From Betaproteobacteria bacterium HGW-Betaproteobacteria-11 (lineage in GTDB: Bacteria; Pseudomonadota; Gammaproteobacteria; Burkholderiales; Rhodocyclaceae): DNA of 38,761 nucleotides. The DNA lies in the NCBI GenBank assembly GCA_002842395.1, contig PHCV01000014.1:1-38761 (forward strand), in the 5' to 3' direction. The notes beneath the pieces were generated by a model. That model was not told where the DNA came from. It saw nothing but the letters and a program-made list of their open reading frames with translations, and searched no databases. Shown piece by piece: positions 25,710-34,426 of the stretch. The translations under genes and the position numbers were made by a program. How positions within the stretch are numbered: the first letter of the stretch is position 1; the number at the start of each line of letters is the position of its first letter.

Positions 25710-27064
25710 GCCTGCGCCTGCGCCTGAGCCTCCTGCTGGGGGTGCTCAATCTGGGTTTCCTGCTGGTGCTGCTCGCCCTTCTGCTCGGCAACCAGCGGGC
25801 CTCCATCGCCGAGGAAATCACCGCCGCCCATCGGGTCACCGTCCAGTTGCTCGGTACCGCGGCGCAGACCAGCGGCCTGACGGGCCCGGCGCCGCTGGTC
25901 ATGGAAACCTTCCTGCGCCGCCTCGGCCGCGTGCGCGCCAATGAAATCCGCCTCTACGACAGCCGCGGCGAGCTGCGCTATGTCTCGCCGCCCTCGCATT
26001 ACAAGCAAAGCCGCCAGGCTCCCGAACCCTTCGCCCGCCTGATGACGCCGCAGCTCGAGGCCACCGGGTTCGATCTGCCCGGCGCCCGCTTGCTCATCGT
26101 GCCCGATGCCTCGCGCGCCGTGCTCGATGCCTGGGATGATCTGACGAGCCTGGTGCTGCTCTGGCTGGGCTTCTTCGTCGTGCTGCAGGTCAGTCTCCTG
26201 CTCTTCCTCCGCCATCTGCTGCGGCCGGCCGAAACGCTGCTCGTTGGCCTCGATCAACTAGCCCACGGCCGCTTTGCCACGCGCCTGGCGGAAAGCCCGG
26301 TCAGCGAATGGCGCGAACTGACCAGTGGCTTCAACCGTGTCGCCGCGGCGCTTGAGCGCGGTCAGGCCGAGCAGCGCCAGCTCGTCCTCACCACCGAGGC
26401 ACTGGCCGCCAACCGCGAAGTCACCCGCTTCATCGAAGCCGGCATCGAAGCCGAAAGGAAACGCCTGGCGCGCGAGCTGCACGACGAGCTCGGCCAGTCG
26501 GTCACCGCCATTCGCCTGATCGCCACCTCGCTCGCCCGCCATGCCGGGGCCGGGGCCGAAATCGCGGCCGGCGCCGGCAAGATCAACGAGGTCGCCGCCA
26601 GCCTTTACGACGGCGTGCAGCGCATCGTGCGCGAATTGCGCCCGGCCGTGCTCGAACGGAGCGACCTCGCGGCGGCGCTGGAGGAGATCGCCCGCGAGTG
26701 GCGACAGCAGCACCCGGATATCGCACTCACTCTCGCCACCCGCGGCGATTGCAGCCATCTGGGCGAAGCGCTGACCCTGGCCGCCTTCCGCGTGGTGCAG
26801 GAGGCGCTGACCAATGTGCTCAAACACGCCGCCGCCCGGCGGGTAGACATCGAACTCTGCCGCGAGACCGGCACGCTCGGCGTTTGCGTGCGCGACGATG
26901 GCCGGGGCCAGGCCGCGCCGGCGGGCATGCGGCGGGGTCTGGCCGGGATGCGCGAGCGCGCCGCCCTGCTCGGCGGTACACTCGCCGCCGGAGCGGCCGC
27001 GGAGGGTGGCTTTTGCGTCACCCTCAACCTGCCGCTAAATGAAAAGGAAACCCCATCGTCATGA
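25706..27064 (+). CDS. NarL-family sensor histidine kinase
   Basis: This 452-residue membrane kinase starts at the GTG that overlaps the repeat ORF. A first membrane helix (LSLLLGVLNLGFLLVLLALL) is followed by a periplasmic region of about 110 residues. A second helix near 150-172 and a HAMP-like segment come next, then the HisKA_3 motif RKRLARELHDELGQSVTAI with the phosphoacceptor histidine. The ATPase part has an N box EALTNVLKHA and a G box DDGRG...GMRRGLAGMRERA. Its stop overlaps the response regulator start (ATGA). The signal is unknown; the surroundings suggest it controls the quinoprotein genes. Confidence 0.87.
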   Translation: MSLRLRLSLLLGVLNLGFLLVLLALLLGNQRASIAEEITAAHRVTVQLLGTAAQTSGLTGPAPLVMETFLRRLGRVRANEIRLYDSRGELRYVSPPSHYKQSRQAPEPFARLMTPQLEATGFDLPGARLLIVPDASRAVLDAWDDLTSLVLLWLGFFVVLQVSLLLFLRHLLRPAETLLVGLDQLAHGRFATRLAESPVSEWRELTSGFNRVAAALERGQAEQRQLVLTTEALAANREVTRFIEAGIEAERKRLARELHDELGQSVTAIRLIATSLARHAGAGAEIAAGAGKINEVAASLYDGVQRIVRELRPAVLERSDLAAALEEIAREWRQQHPDIALTLATRGDCSHLGEALTLAAFRVVQEALTNVLKHAAARRVDIELCRETGTLGVCVRDDGRGQAAPAGMRRGLAGMRERAALLGGTLAAGAAAEGGFCVTLNLPLNEKETPSS

Positions 27065-27702
27065 GTACGCCGTTGCGTATCCTGCTGGTCGATGACCATG
27101 CTGTCGTCCGCATGGGCTTTCGCCTGTTGCTCGAAACCACCGCCGATCTGCGCGTGGTGGCCGAATGCAGCCAGGGTGAGGAAGCCTTGCGCCGCTACCC
27201 GGAAATCCTGCCCGACGTGGTGGTGCTCGATCTGTCGATGGAAGGCATGGGCGGACTGGAGACGCTGACCCGGCTGCGCGCCAAACATCCCGAGGCGCGC
27301 GTGCTGGTGCTCTCGGCGCACGAGGACACGCTGCATCCGCGCCATGCGCTGGGCGCCGGTGCGCTCGGCTATCTGACCAAGCGCAGCGCGGCCGAGGCAT
27401 TGATCGATGCGATTCGCCAGGTCGCCGCCGGCAAACCCTTCCTCGAACCGGCGCTGGCCCAGGAAATCGCCCTGCAGAATCTCGGCCCGGCGCAAAGTCC
27501 GCTCGACGCCCTCTCGCCGCGCGAGTTCGAGATTTTTGTCATGCTGGCCCGCGGCCAGTCGGTCAATGAGATCGCCGAAACCCTGTTCATCTCGCCGCGC
27601 ACCGCCGGCACCCATCTTTACAACATCAAGCAAAAACTCGGCGCTGGGAATGCGGCGGAACTGACGCTGATCGCCATTCGCCACGGACTGATCACCGCCT
27701 GA
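27061..27702 (+). CDS. NarL/LuxR-type response regulator, partner of the kinase upstream
   Basis: This 213-residue regulator has a receiver domain with LLVDDHAVVRMGF, the phosphorylation site VVVLDLSMEGMGG (aspartate near residue 58) and YLTKRS (lysine). The C-terminal helix-turn-helix reads LSPREFEIFVMLARG and SVNEIAETLFISPRTAGTHL. It overlaps the kinase stop by four bases. It likely controls nearby promoters such as that of the PQQ dehydrogenase or the TonB-dependent receptor. Confidence 0.9.
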   Translation: MSTPLRILLVDDHAVVRMGFRLLLETTADLRVVAECSQGEEALRRYPEILPDVVVLDLSMEGMGGLETLTRLRAKHPEARVLVLSAHEDTLHPRHALGAGALGYLTKRSAAEALIDAIRQVAAGKPFLEPALAQEIALQNLGPAQSPLDALSPREFEIFVMLARGQSVNEIAETLFISPRTAGTHLYNIKQKLGAGNAAELTLIAIRHGLITA

Positions 27703-27837
27703 TCACCTGCGAGTTTGGCAAGAGCTGGCGAATCATGAAAATCATGAGCCGCCAATCCGTACCCCGGCGATAGCCTGTATTCCACAGATGGCCGATGATT
27801 CGGCCTCTGCCGTATTCCTTTGTCCACCTCGACCGCA

Positions 27838-29955
27838 ATGAAAAAACTCTCTGGTTTCTCCCCTCGTCCCCTGCCACTGCTTCTTTCCATCCTGTTCCCG
27901 GCGCTTTCCGCGAGCACCGTCCTGGCGGGAGAAAACACCCTGCGCGCCGATGCCGTGGTGGTGACCGCCACCCGCAACGAGCAGTCGGCCTTCGACCTGC
28001 CGGTCTCGATCGACAGCGTCAATCAATCCCAAATCCAGGACGGTCAGTTGCAGGTCAACCTGTCCGAATCGCTGGCCCGCATCCCCGGCATCAATGCGCA
28101 GAACCGGCAGAACTACGCCCAGGACCTGCAGATTTCCAGCCGCGGCTTCGGCGCCCGTGCCAGCTTCGGCGTGCGCGGCCTGCGTCTTTACGCCGACGGC
28201 ATTCCGGCGACCATGCCCGACGGTCAGGGCCAGGTGTCCAATTTCGATCTCGGCTCGGCGGCCCGCCTCGAAGTCATGCGCGGCCCCTTCTCCTCGCTCT
28301 ACGGCAGCTCGGCCGGCGGCGTGATCGCGCTGTTCACCGAGGACGGGGCGCCGGGCGCAACCGTCACTCCCAGCGTGACCTTCGGCAGCTATGGCACGCA
28401 GCGCATCGGCACCAAACTTTCCGGTGACAATGGCACGCTGAATTATGTCGCCGACCTGTCTACTTTCCGCACCGACGGCTACCGCGACCACAGCGCCGCC
28501 AAGCGCACCACGCTGAACACCAAGTTCGGCTGGAAACCGGATGCCGATTCGAAGATCACGCTCGTCCTCAACTCGGTCGATATGCCGGAAGTGCAGGACC
28601 CGCTGGGGTTGACCCGCGCTCAGTTCACCGCCGATCCGCGCCAGGCCGTGGCCAATGCCCTGGCCTTCAACACGCGCAAGAACATCGCCCAGACCCAGCT
28701 CGGCCTCGCCTACGAACGAAAAGTCGGCGCTGGCGACACGCTGAATCTGATGCTCTACCGCGGCCAGCGCGACGCCACCCAGTACCAGTCGATTCCGACG
28801 GGACCACAAGCAAATCCGTTGCATCCCGGCGGGGTGATCGACCTGACGCGCGAATACTGGGGCATCGACACGCACTGGAGCCATCGCGGCGAACTGGCGG
28901 GCGCACCGCTGACCGCCACGGTGGGCCTCGCCTATGACAACCTCGACGAAGCGCGCAAGGGCTTCCGGAACTTCATCGGCAGCCAGCTTGGCGTGATGGG
29001 CGCGCTGCGCCGCAACGAAGACAATCACATCTTCAACTTCGACCAGTATGCCCAACTACAGTGGGAGCCCTCCGAGCACTGGCTGGTGCTTGCCGGCGTG
29101 CGCAACAGCCAGGTCAAGGTAAGCTCGAAGGATCATTACATCGTCGGCACCAACGGCGACGACAGCGGTTCGACCGACTTCTCCGCCACCCTGCCGGTGC
29201 TCGGCATCACCTGGCGGCTGCAACCGGCGCTCAACCTCTACGCCTCCTTCGGCAAGGGCTTCGAGACACCGACCATGAACGAGCTCTCCTACCGGCCGGA
29301 CGGCAGTCCCGGTCTTAATTTCGCCCTGCAGCCGGCAAAAAGCGATCATTACGAGGTCGGCGCCAAGGCGCTGCTCGGCGAGGCCACCTCGCTCAACCTC
29401 GCCCTGTTCAACGTCCACACCAGCAATGAGATCGTCGTCGCCGGAAGCAGTGGCGGTCGCACCACTTATCGCAACGGCGGCGGCACGCAGCGCAGCGGGC
29501 TCGAGCTGAGTCTCGGCACGCGCTGGGCTTCCGGCTTCGGCCTGGCCGCCGCGTACACCAACCTCGATGCCCGCTACAAGGACACCATCAGTGGCACCTC
29601 GATCCGCTCCGGCAACGCCATCCCCGGTATCCCGCGCCAGTCGGTGTTCGTCGAGGGCTCCTGGCAACACCAGCCGTCCGGCTTCAGCTCGGCCCTCGAG
29701 CTGCGGCACCTGGCCAAGGTCTATGTCAATGACGCCAACTCGGATGCCGCGCCGGCCTATACCATCGCCAGCCTGCGGCTCGGCTTCGAGCAAAAGAGCG
29801 CCGGCTGGATGCTGAAGGAATTCGTCCGTGTCGACAATCTGTCCGACAAGAAATACGCCGGCTCGGTAATCGTCAATGAAAGCAATTCGCGCTTCTTCGA
29901 ACCCGCCCCCGGCCGCAACTGGCTGGCCGGCGTCTCCGCCTCTTACCACTTTTAA
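27838..29955 (+). CDS. TonB-dependent outer-membrane receptor (first)
   Basis: This 705-residue outer-membrane protein has a signal peptide ending at VLAGE, a TonB-box-like ADAVVVTATRNE and a plug domain with RIPGINAQNRQNYAQD, FGVRGLRLYADGIPATMPDG and LEVMRGPFSSLYGSSAGGVI. A 22-strand barrel follows, ending in the terminal phenylalanine SASYHF. It imports an unknown chelate; the lanthanide-type dehydrogenase downstream makes a metal-chelate substrate reasonable, without proof. ATG 27838 is used because the signal peptide starts there, though its ribosome binding site is weak. Confidence 0.88.
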   Translation: MKKLSGFSPRPLPLLLSILFPALSASTVLAGENTLRADAVVVTATRNEQSAFDLPVSIDSVNQSQIQDGQLQVNLSESLARIPGINAQNRQNYAQDLQISSRGFGARASFGVRGLRLYADGIPATMPDGQGQVSNFDLGSAARLEVMRGPFSSLYGSSAGGVIALFTEDGAPGATVTPSVTFGSYGTQRIGTKLSGDNGTLNYVADLSTFRTDGYRDHSAAKRTTLNTKFGWKPDADSKITLVLNSVDMPEVQDPLGLTRAQFTADPRQAVANALAFNTRKNIAQTQLGLAYERKVGAGDTLNLMLYRGQRDATQYQSIPTGPQANPLHPGGVIDLTREYWGIDTHWSHRGELAGAPLTATVGLAYDNLDEARKGFRNFIGSQLGVMGALRRNEDNHIFNFDQYAQLQWEPSEHWLVLAGVRNSQVKVSSKDHYIVGTNGDDSGSTDFSATLPVLGITWRLQPALNLYASFGKGFETPTMNELSYRPDGSPGLNFALQPAKSDHYEVGAKALLGEATSLNLALFNVHTSNEIVVAGSSGGRTTYRNGGGTQRSGLELSLGTRWASGFGLAAAYTNLDARYKDTISGTSIRSGNAIPGIPRQSVFVEGSWQHQPSGFSSALELRHLAKVYVNDANSDAAPAYTIASLRLGFEQKSAGWMLKEFVRVDNLSDKKYAGSVIVNESNSRFFEPAPGRNWLAGVSASYHF

Positions 29956-29974
29956 TTGAATGCTGATTGTCGTA

Positions 29975-30002
29975 TCCTTGCGGTAGAAAAATACCGCAAG
30001 GA
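29975..30002 (+). promoter_or_regulatory. Perfect 11-bp hairpin that covers the ribosome binding site of the SoxYZ-like gene
   Basis: TCCTTGCGGTA, a six-base loop GAAAAA and TACCGCAAGGA form a perfect stem. The strong ribosome binding site AAGGAGG (29998-30004) lies across its 3' arm, seven bases before the ATG at 30012. No T-run follows, so it is not a classical terminator; it may limit translation of the downstream gene or act as an RNA-processing site. Confidence 0.7.
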
Positions 30003-30011
30003 GGACGACAG

Positions 30012-30770
30012 ATGCGCAGAATCCATCGCCTGGTGCTCGGGCTGTTCCTGTTGCCGGCGCTGGCCTTGGCCGAGGCGGGCGACGATCCGCTGGGCTCACC
30101 GGCCTGGCTCGACCTGAAGCCCTATTTTGTCGGTAACGGACGCGTAGTCTTCGACGACCGGGTCAAGGTCAGCGGCCCGCGCTTCGCCGAGGATTCGATG
30201 AATGTTCCGGTCGGCGTACGCATCGAGAATCTGCCGGGCATCGAACGGGTGCTGGTGGTCGCCGACCTCAACCCGATCACCAAGATTCTCGAGTTTTCGC
30301 CCAGGGGCGCCCTGCCCGCGCTCTACTTCCGCATCAAGCTGCAACAGGCCACCCCGGTGCGCGCCCTGGTGCTGACCAAGGACGGCGTCTGGCATGCCGA
30401 CGGCATCTGGATCGATGCCACCGGTGGCGGCTGCACCGCGCCCAGCACCGGCCGTGGCGACCCGAACTGGACCCGTACCCTGGGCAGCGTGCAGTCGCAG
30501 GTCTGGGAGAACGATCAGCAAAGCCGCCTCAAGCTGAAAATCATGCACCCGATGGATACGGGGCTGGCAGCCGGCATCCCGGCGTTCTACATCGAACAGC
30601 TTGCGTTGCGCGATGAAACCGGGCGCGAGTGGATGCGCCTCAAGGTCTATGAACCGGTGAGCGAGAATCCGGTGTTCTCCTTCGACTTTCCGGGAAGGAC
30701 ACCCCCCGGGCTGACGCTTGTCGGCCACGACAACAACGGCAACACGATCAATGCGAAGGTGGCGAAATGA
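30012..30770 (+). CDS. Quinoprotein-associated fused SoxY/SoxZ-like carrier
   Basis: This 252-residue periplasmic protein has a signal peptide ending ALALAEA. The N-terminal ~120 residues resemble SoxY and lead to the arm motif ATGGGCTAPS with a single cysteine at 141, comparable with the C-terminal GGCGG of SoxY. The remaining ~100 residues resemble SoxZ (IMHPMDTGLAAG, FYIEQLALRDETGREW, PVSENPVFSFDF). In thiosulfate oxidation SoxY carries sulfur on its cysteine; fused forms next to quinoprotein dehydrogenases have no established substrate. Its stop overlaps the next gene (ATGA). Confidence 0.87.
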   Translation: MRRIHRLVLGLFLLPALALAEAGDDPLGSPAWLDLKPYFVGNGRVVFDDRVKVSGPRFAEDSMNVPVGVRIENLPGIERVLVVADLNPITKILEFSPRGALPALYFRIKLQQATPVRALVLTKDGVWHADGIWIDATGGGCTAPSTGRGDPNWTRTLGSVQSQVWENDQQSRLKLKIMHPMDTGLAAGIPAFYIEQLALRDETGREWMRLKVYEPVSENPVFSFDFPGRTPPGLTLVGHDNNGNTINAKVAK

Positions 30771-31714
30771 AACTGCGCGCGATCTTTCTGCTCCTCGTTT
30801 CCTGGCTTGCGTCCTGGCTTTTTGGCGCGGCCTGGGCCGGGGACTTCGACTATCACCTCGATCCCTACCGACTGACCGAAGACACCTATGTCTTCATCGG
30901 CAAGGCGGAGGACTTCACCCGGCAGAACGGCGGCAACATCGTCAACACCGCCTTCATCGTCACCGCCGACGGCGTGGTGGTGATCGATACGGGCTCGACC
31001 CGGCGCTATGGCGAGCAGATGCGCGAAGCGATAGCCGGGGTCACCCCGAAACCGGTCACCCATGTCTTCAACACCCACGATCATCCCGATCACTTCCTTG
31101 GCAACCAGGCCTTCAAGGACGTGCCGATCTACGCCCTGCCGGAGACCATCGCCGGCGAGCAGGCGATGGGCAACGCCTTTGCCGACAATGTCTATCGCCT
31201 GGCCGGCGACTGGGCCGAGGGCACCGAGCCCGTCCCGGCCAAACACGCCGTGAAAGCGGGGCACATGCCGATCGGCGGCCATGACCTCGAAATCTTTGCC
31301 TGGGGTGGCCACACGGCAGGCGACATGGCGATCTTCGATCACACCACCGGCGTGCTGTTCGCCGCCGACCTGGTGTTCTACAACCGGGCGGCGACCACGC
31401 CGCATGCCGTGCTCGCCAACTGGTTCGCCAGCCTCGACCGGATCCAGAAGATTCCCTTCAAGGTCATGGTGCCCGGCCACGGTCTGCCGGTGATGGATGC
31501 GCGCGCCATCGAACAGACGCGCAGCTATCTGCACTGGCTCGATCGCACCTTGCGCGAGGCGGCCAAAAATGGCGCCGAGATGACCGAAGTGCTGGCCCAA
31601 CCGATTCCGCCGGAATTCTCCGGCATCGCCTTGGTGGCCAGCGAATATGCCCGCTCCATCGCTCACCTCTACCGGAGTTATGAAGCCCAGACCCTGCTTC
31701 CTGCAGGACATTGA
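30767..31714 (+). CDS. SoxH-like quinoprotein-relay zinc metallohydrolase with intact metal site
   Basis: This 315-residue exported metallo-beta-lactamase-fold protein keeps all ligands: THDHPDH (His104, His106, Asp108, His109), GGHTAGD (His182), FAADLVF (Asp201) and VPGHG (His238). It resembles SoxH and the hydrolases found beside quinoprotein dehydrogenases. It is translated by coupling to the SoxYZ-like carrier, so it may act on what that carrier holds. The metal-poor paralogue lies at 24658-25596. Confidence 0.87.
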   Translation: MKLRAIFLLLVSWLASWLFGAAWAGDFDYHLDPYRLTEDTYVFIGKAEDFTRQNGGNIVNTAFIVTADGVVVIDTGSTRRYGEQMREAIAGVTPKPVTHVFNTHDHPDHFLGNQAFKDVPIYALPETIAGEQAMGNAFADNVYRLAGDWAEGTEPVPAKHAVKAGHMPIGGHDLEIFAWGGHTAGDMAIFDHTTGVLFAADLVFYNRAATTPHAVLANWFASLDRIQKIPFKVMVPGHGLPVMDARAIEQTRSYLHWLDRTLREAAKNGAEMTEVLAQPIPPEFSGIALVASEYARSIAHLYRSYEAQTLLPAGH

Positions 31715-31797
31715 AACCACGGCGCGCCTCGGCAAATCCGGGCGGGCCGGGCGCGTCTTGTCTTTTTACGGTCGCTCTGGTAGATTTCACGCGGGAT

Positions 31798-31830
31798 GTT
31801 TTCCTGAATCGCGTAGGGTGTTTTCCTGAT
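31798..31830 (+). promoter_or_regulatory. 11-bp direct repeat upstream of the PQQ dehydrogenase gene
   Basis: TGTTTTCCTGA occurs at 31798-31808 and 31820-31830, 22 bases apart start to start. A perfect palindrome ACAACCGGTTGT follows at 31839-31850, about 75 bases before the start codon. The spacing of two helical turns fits a dimeric activator such as a NarL-type regulator. Two such regulators are encoded nearby. Confidence 0.5.
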
Positions 31831-31926
31831 TTTCCTTACAACCGGTTGTTGCAACAGAGCGTTTCGTGGATGGGATTGCGCTCATCCACCGAAATTCACA
31901 GAAATCAAACAGAGGAGTTAAACCAG

Positions 31927-33699
31927 ATGAAACATACCAAACGTACCCTGGCGTCCGTGTTGGTCGCCAGTGCATTGGTCAGCCTGTCCGCCACTTCGGC
32001 ACTGGCCAAAGTCACCGACAAGGACATTGAAAACGACGCCGCAACTCCGGGTGATGTGGTTTCCTGGGGCATCGGCACCCGTGGCCAGCGCTACAGCACA
32101 TCGACCGAAATCAACACCAAAACGGTCAAGAATCTCGTGCCGGCCTGGTCCTTCTCTTTCGGCGGTGAAAAACAACGCGGCCAGGAATCGCAGCCCGTGG
32201 TCAGCAACGGCAAGATGTTCGTCACTGGCTCCTATTCACGTGTCTTTGCTCTCGATGCGAAGACCGGGCAGAAACTCTGGCAATACGAGCATCGCCTGCC
32301 CGACGGCATCATGCCCTGTTGCGACGTGATCAACCGTGGTGGCGCCCTCTATGACAACCTATTCATTTTCGCCACGCTCGATGCCCAGCTGGTCGCCCTC
32401 GACCAAGACAGCGGCAAGGTGATCTGGAAGGAAAAACTCGGCGACTACGCGGCGGGTTACTCGGCCACGGCGGCTCCGATCATCGCCAAGGGGCTGGTGC
32501 TGACCGGCGTTTCCGGCGGTGAGTTCGGCATCGTCGGCCGCGTCGATGCGCGCGATGCCAAGACCGGCAAGCTGGTGTGGACCCGGCCGACCGTCGAAGG
32601 CCACATGGGCTACAAGTATGTCGATGGCAAGCCAGTTGAAAACGGCATCAGCGGCACCACCAACGCCACCTGGCCGGGCGAACTCTGGAAGACCGGCGGC
32701 GCGGCCACCTGGCTCGGCGGCACCTATGATCCCGATACCGGCCTGGCCTACTTCGGCGCCGGCAACCCGGCCCCGTGGAACAGCCATCTGCGTCCTGGCG
32801 ACAACCTCTTCTCCTGCGCGACCGTGGCGATCGATATCGCCACCGGCAAGATCGTCTGGCACTTCCAGGGCACCCCGAACGATGGCTGGGATTTCGACGG
32901 CGTGAACGAGTTCATCACCTACAAGACCAAGGATGGCAAGATCCTCGGCGGCAAGGCCGACCGCAACGGCTTCTTCTATGTGCTCGATGCCAAGACCGGA
33001 AAGTTCCAGAACGGCTTCCCCTTCGTCAAGAAGCAGACCTGGGCCAAGGGCTTGACCGCCGATGGCAAGCCGATCTTCATCCCCGAGGGCCGTCCGGGCG
33101 ACCCCACGGCCAGCGCCGATGGCAAGAAGGGCTCCTCGGTCTTCTCCGCGCCGTCGTTCCTCGGTGGCAAGAACCAGATGCCGATGGCCTACAGCCCGGA
33201 TACCGGCTACTTCTACGTTCCGGCCAACGAGTGGGGCATGGAAATCTGGAATGAGCCGATCACCTACAAGAAGGGCGCGGCCTACCTCGGCGCCGGGTTC
33301 ACCATCAAGACCCTGGATCCCAAGGAAATCGGTGGCGATTACATCGGCGCCCTGCGTGCGGTCGATCCCAAGACCGGCAAGATCGCCTGGGAAGTTCAGA
33401 ACAAGGCTCCGCTGTGGGGCGGCGTGCTGACGACCAAGGGCGGCCTGGTGTTCTGGGGCACCCCGGAAGGCTTCCTGAAGGCGGCCGACGCCAAGACCGG
33501 CAAGGTGTTGTGGCAGTTCAACGTCGGCACCGGTATCGTTGCGCCTCCGATCGCCTGGGAACAGAACGGCGAGCAGTACATCGGGGTCGCCGCCGGTTGG
33601 GGTGGCGCGGTTCCGCTGTGGGGCGGCGAGGTGGCGAAGAAGGTCAACATGCTGAACCAGGGCGGTTCGATGTGGGTCTTCAAGCTGCACAAGCACTAA
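31927..33699 (+). CDS. PQQ-dependent alcohol dehydrogenase with lanthanide-type metal site
   Basis: This 590-residue periplasmic quinoprotein has a signal peptide ending ATSALAK and an eight-bladed propeller with tryptophan-docking repeats such as [11 protein letters not shown]. The adjacent cysteines Cys131-Cys132 (MPCCDV) are those that form the ring next to PQQ. Metal ligands align as Glu199 (SGGEFG), Asn280 (GNPAPWN) and Asp322, the catalytic base, in GWDFDGVNE. Asp324 is the extra aspartate that marks lanthanide-dependent enzymes such as XoxF, ExaF and PedH. The ATG at 31927 follows GAGGAG. No cytochrome c or PQQ biosynthesis gene is nearby. The substrate (methanol, ethanol or another alcohol) cannot be told by eye. 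Confidence 0.9.
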   Translation: MKHTKRTLASVLVASALVSLSATSALAKVTDKDIENDAATPGDVVSWGIGTRGQRYSTSTEINTKTVKNLVPAWSFSFGGEKQRGQESQPVVSNGKMFVTGSYSRVFALDAKTGQKLWQYEHRLPDGIMPCCDVINRGGALYDNLFIFATLDAQLVALDQDSGKVIWKEKLGDYAAGYSATAAPIIAKGLVLTGVSGGEFGIVGRVDARDAKTGKLVWTRPTVEGHMGYKYVDGKPVENGISGTTNATWPGELWKTGGAATWLGGTYDPDTGLAYFGAGNPAPWNSHLRPGDNLFSCATVAIDIATGKIVWHFQGTPNDGWDFDGVNEFITYKTKDGKILGGKADRNGFFYVLDAKTGKFQNGFPFVKKQTWAKGLTADGKPIFIPEGRPGDPTASADGKKGSSVFSAPSFLGGKNQMPMAYSPDTGYFYVPANEWGMEIWNEPITYKKGAAYLGAGFTIKTLDPKEIGGDYIGALRAVDPKTGKIAWEVQNKAPLWGGVLTTKGGLVFWGTPEGFLKAADAKTGKVLWQFNVGTGIVAPPIAWEQNGEQYIGVAAGWGGAVPLWGGEVAKKVNMLNQGGSMWVFKLHKH

Positions 33700-33712
33700 G
33701 CAGTAACGCTCA

Positions 33713-33737
33713 CCGGCCCGGAGTCAGTCCGGGCCGG
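33713..33737 (+). terminator. Hairpin after the PQQ dehydrogenase gene
   Basis: CCGGCCCGGA-GTCAG-TCCGGGCCGG forms a perfect 10-bp stem 13 bases after the stop codon. It lacks a T-run and is followed at once by a stronger hairpin. Confidence 0.6.
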
Positions 33738-33776
33738 CAACGAAAAAGCCGGCTGCATGCCGGCTTTTTCGTTGCC
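33736..33776. terminator. Bidirectional intrinsic terminator
   Basis: A perfect 18-bp stem (GGCAACGAAAAAGCCGGC and its complement) surrounds the loop TGCAT. The T-runs within the arms allow termination for both the dehydrogenase gene and the YceI gene that converges on it. Confidence 0.85.
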
Positions 33777-33838
33777 ATGGGCTGCGCCATGGCAACAGTC
33801 GCCGTCTCACCAACGCCGACTTTTTGCGACAGAGGCTA

Positions 33839-34417
33839 TCACTTCCCGGCCTCGGCCGCGTCCTTGATGGCTTCGACGGGAATCACGATGCGCACGTCGT
33901 CGCCGATGCCCGGCACGCCATAGGCCATCCCGAATTCCGAGCGGCGCAGGCTGGTTTCCAGATTCGCACCGCACAGCTCGCGCGGTAGCAGCGGATGCTT
34001 CGCGCATTTGAAGCGGGTGACGGTCAGGGTCAGCGGCCGGGTGACGCCAAGCATCGTCAGCTCTCCCTCGATCCGTACAGGCTTATCGGGCTCAATCTGA
34101 AAATTTGTCGCCGTGAAGCGCAGGTTCGGAAACTTCTCGACGTTGAAGAAACGCTCACCGCGCATGTGTTTGTTCCACTCTTCCGCACCCATGTCGATCG
34201 ACGCGGCATCGATGGTCACGTCCACCGAACCCCGGCGATGACCGGCATCGAGTTCGAGCTTGCCGCGGGTCGCGGTAAAGCGGCCGTGCTGCGTGGTGAA
34301 GCCATAGTGATCGACCTCGAACAGGGGAAAGGTATGGCGACCATCGATCGTGTATGTCTCGGCATGCGCAGTAGCCGCCAGGGAAAGCAAAGCGAGGAGC
34401 ATGAAGCGGGGTTTCAT
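33839..34417 (-). CDS. YceI-family periplasmic lipocalin-like protein (second copy)
   Basis: This 192-residue exported protein has a signal peptide ending ATAHAE and a full YceI domain: YTIDGRHTFPLFEVDHYGF, GSVDVTIDAASIDMG, FFNVEKFPNLRFTATNF, GELTMLGVTRPLTL and, at the end, LRRSEFGMAYGVPGIGDDV. It is closer to classical YceI than the first copy at 24038. The gene starts nine bases after the stop of a TonB-dependent receptor gene and is probably in the same operon. Confidence 0.88.
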   Translation of the reverse strand: MKPRFMLLALLSLAATAHAETYTIDGRHTFPLFEVDHYGFTTQHGRFTATRGKLELDAGHRRGSVDVTIDAASIDMGAEEWNKHMRGERFFNVEKFPNLRFTATNFQIEPDKPVRIEGELTMLGVTRPLTLTVTRFKCAKHPLLPRELCGANLETSLRRSEFGMAYGVPGIGDDVRIVIPVEAIKDAAEAGK

Positions 34418-34426
34418 TGGAATGCC

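Noticed and set aside
27731-27747. Short tandem AATCATGA repeat upstream of the first receptor
   Set aside because: Only two 8-bp copies 9 bases apart; too short to claim an operator without further copies.
30012-31714. Thiosulfate-oxidising Sox system
   Set aside because: Only a fused SoxYZ-like carrier and SoxH-like proteins are present; soxA, soxB, soxC, soxD and soxX are missing and the fusion type is the one associated with quinoproteins.
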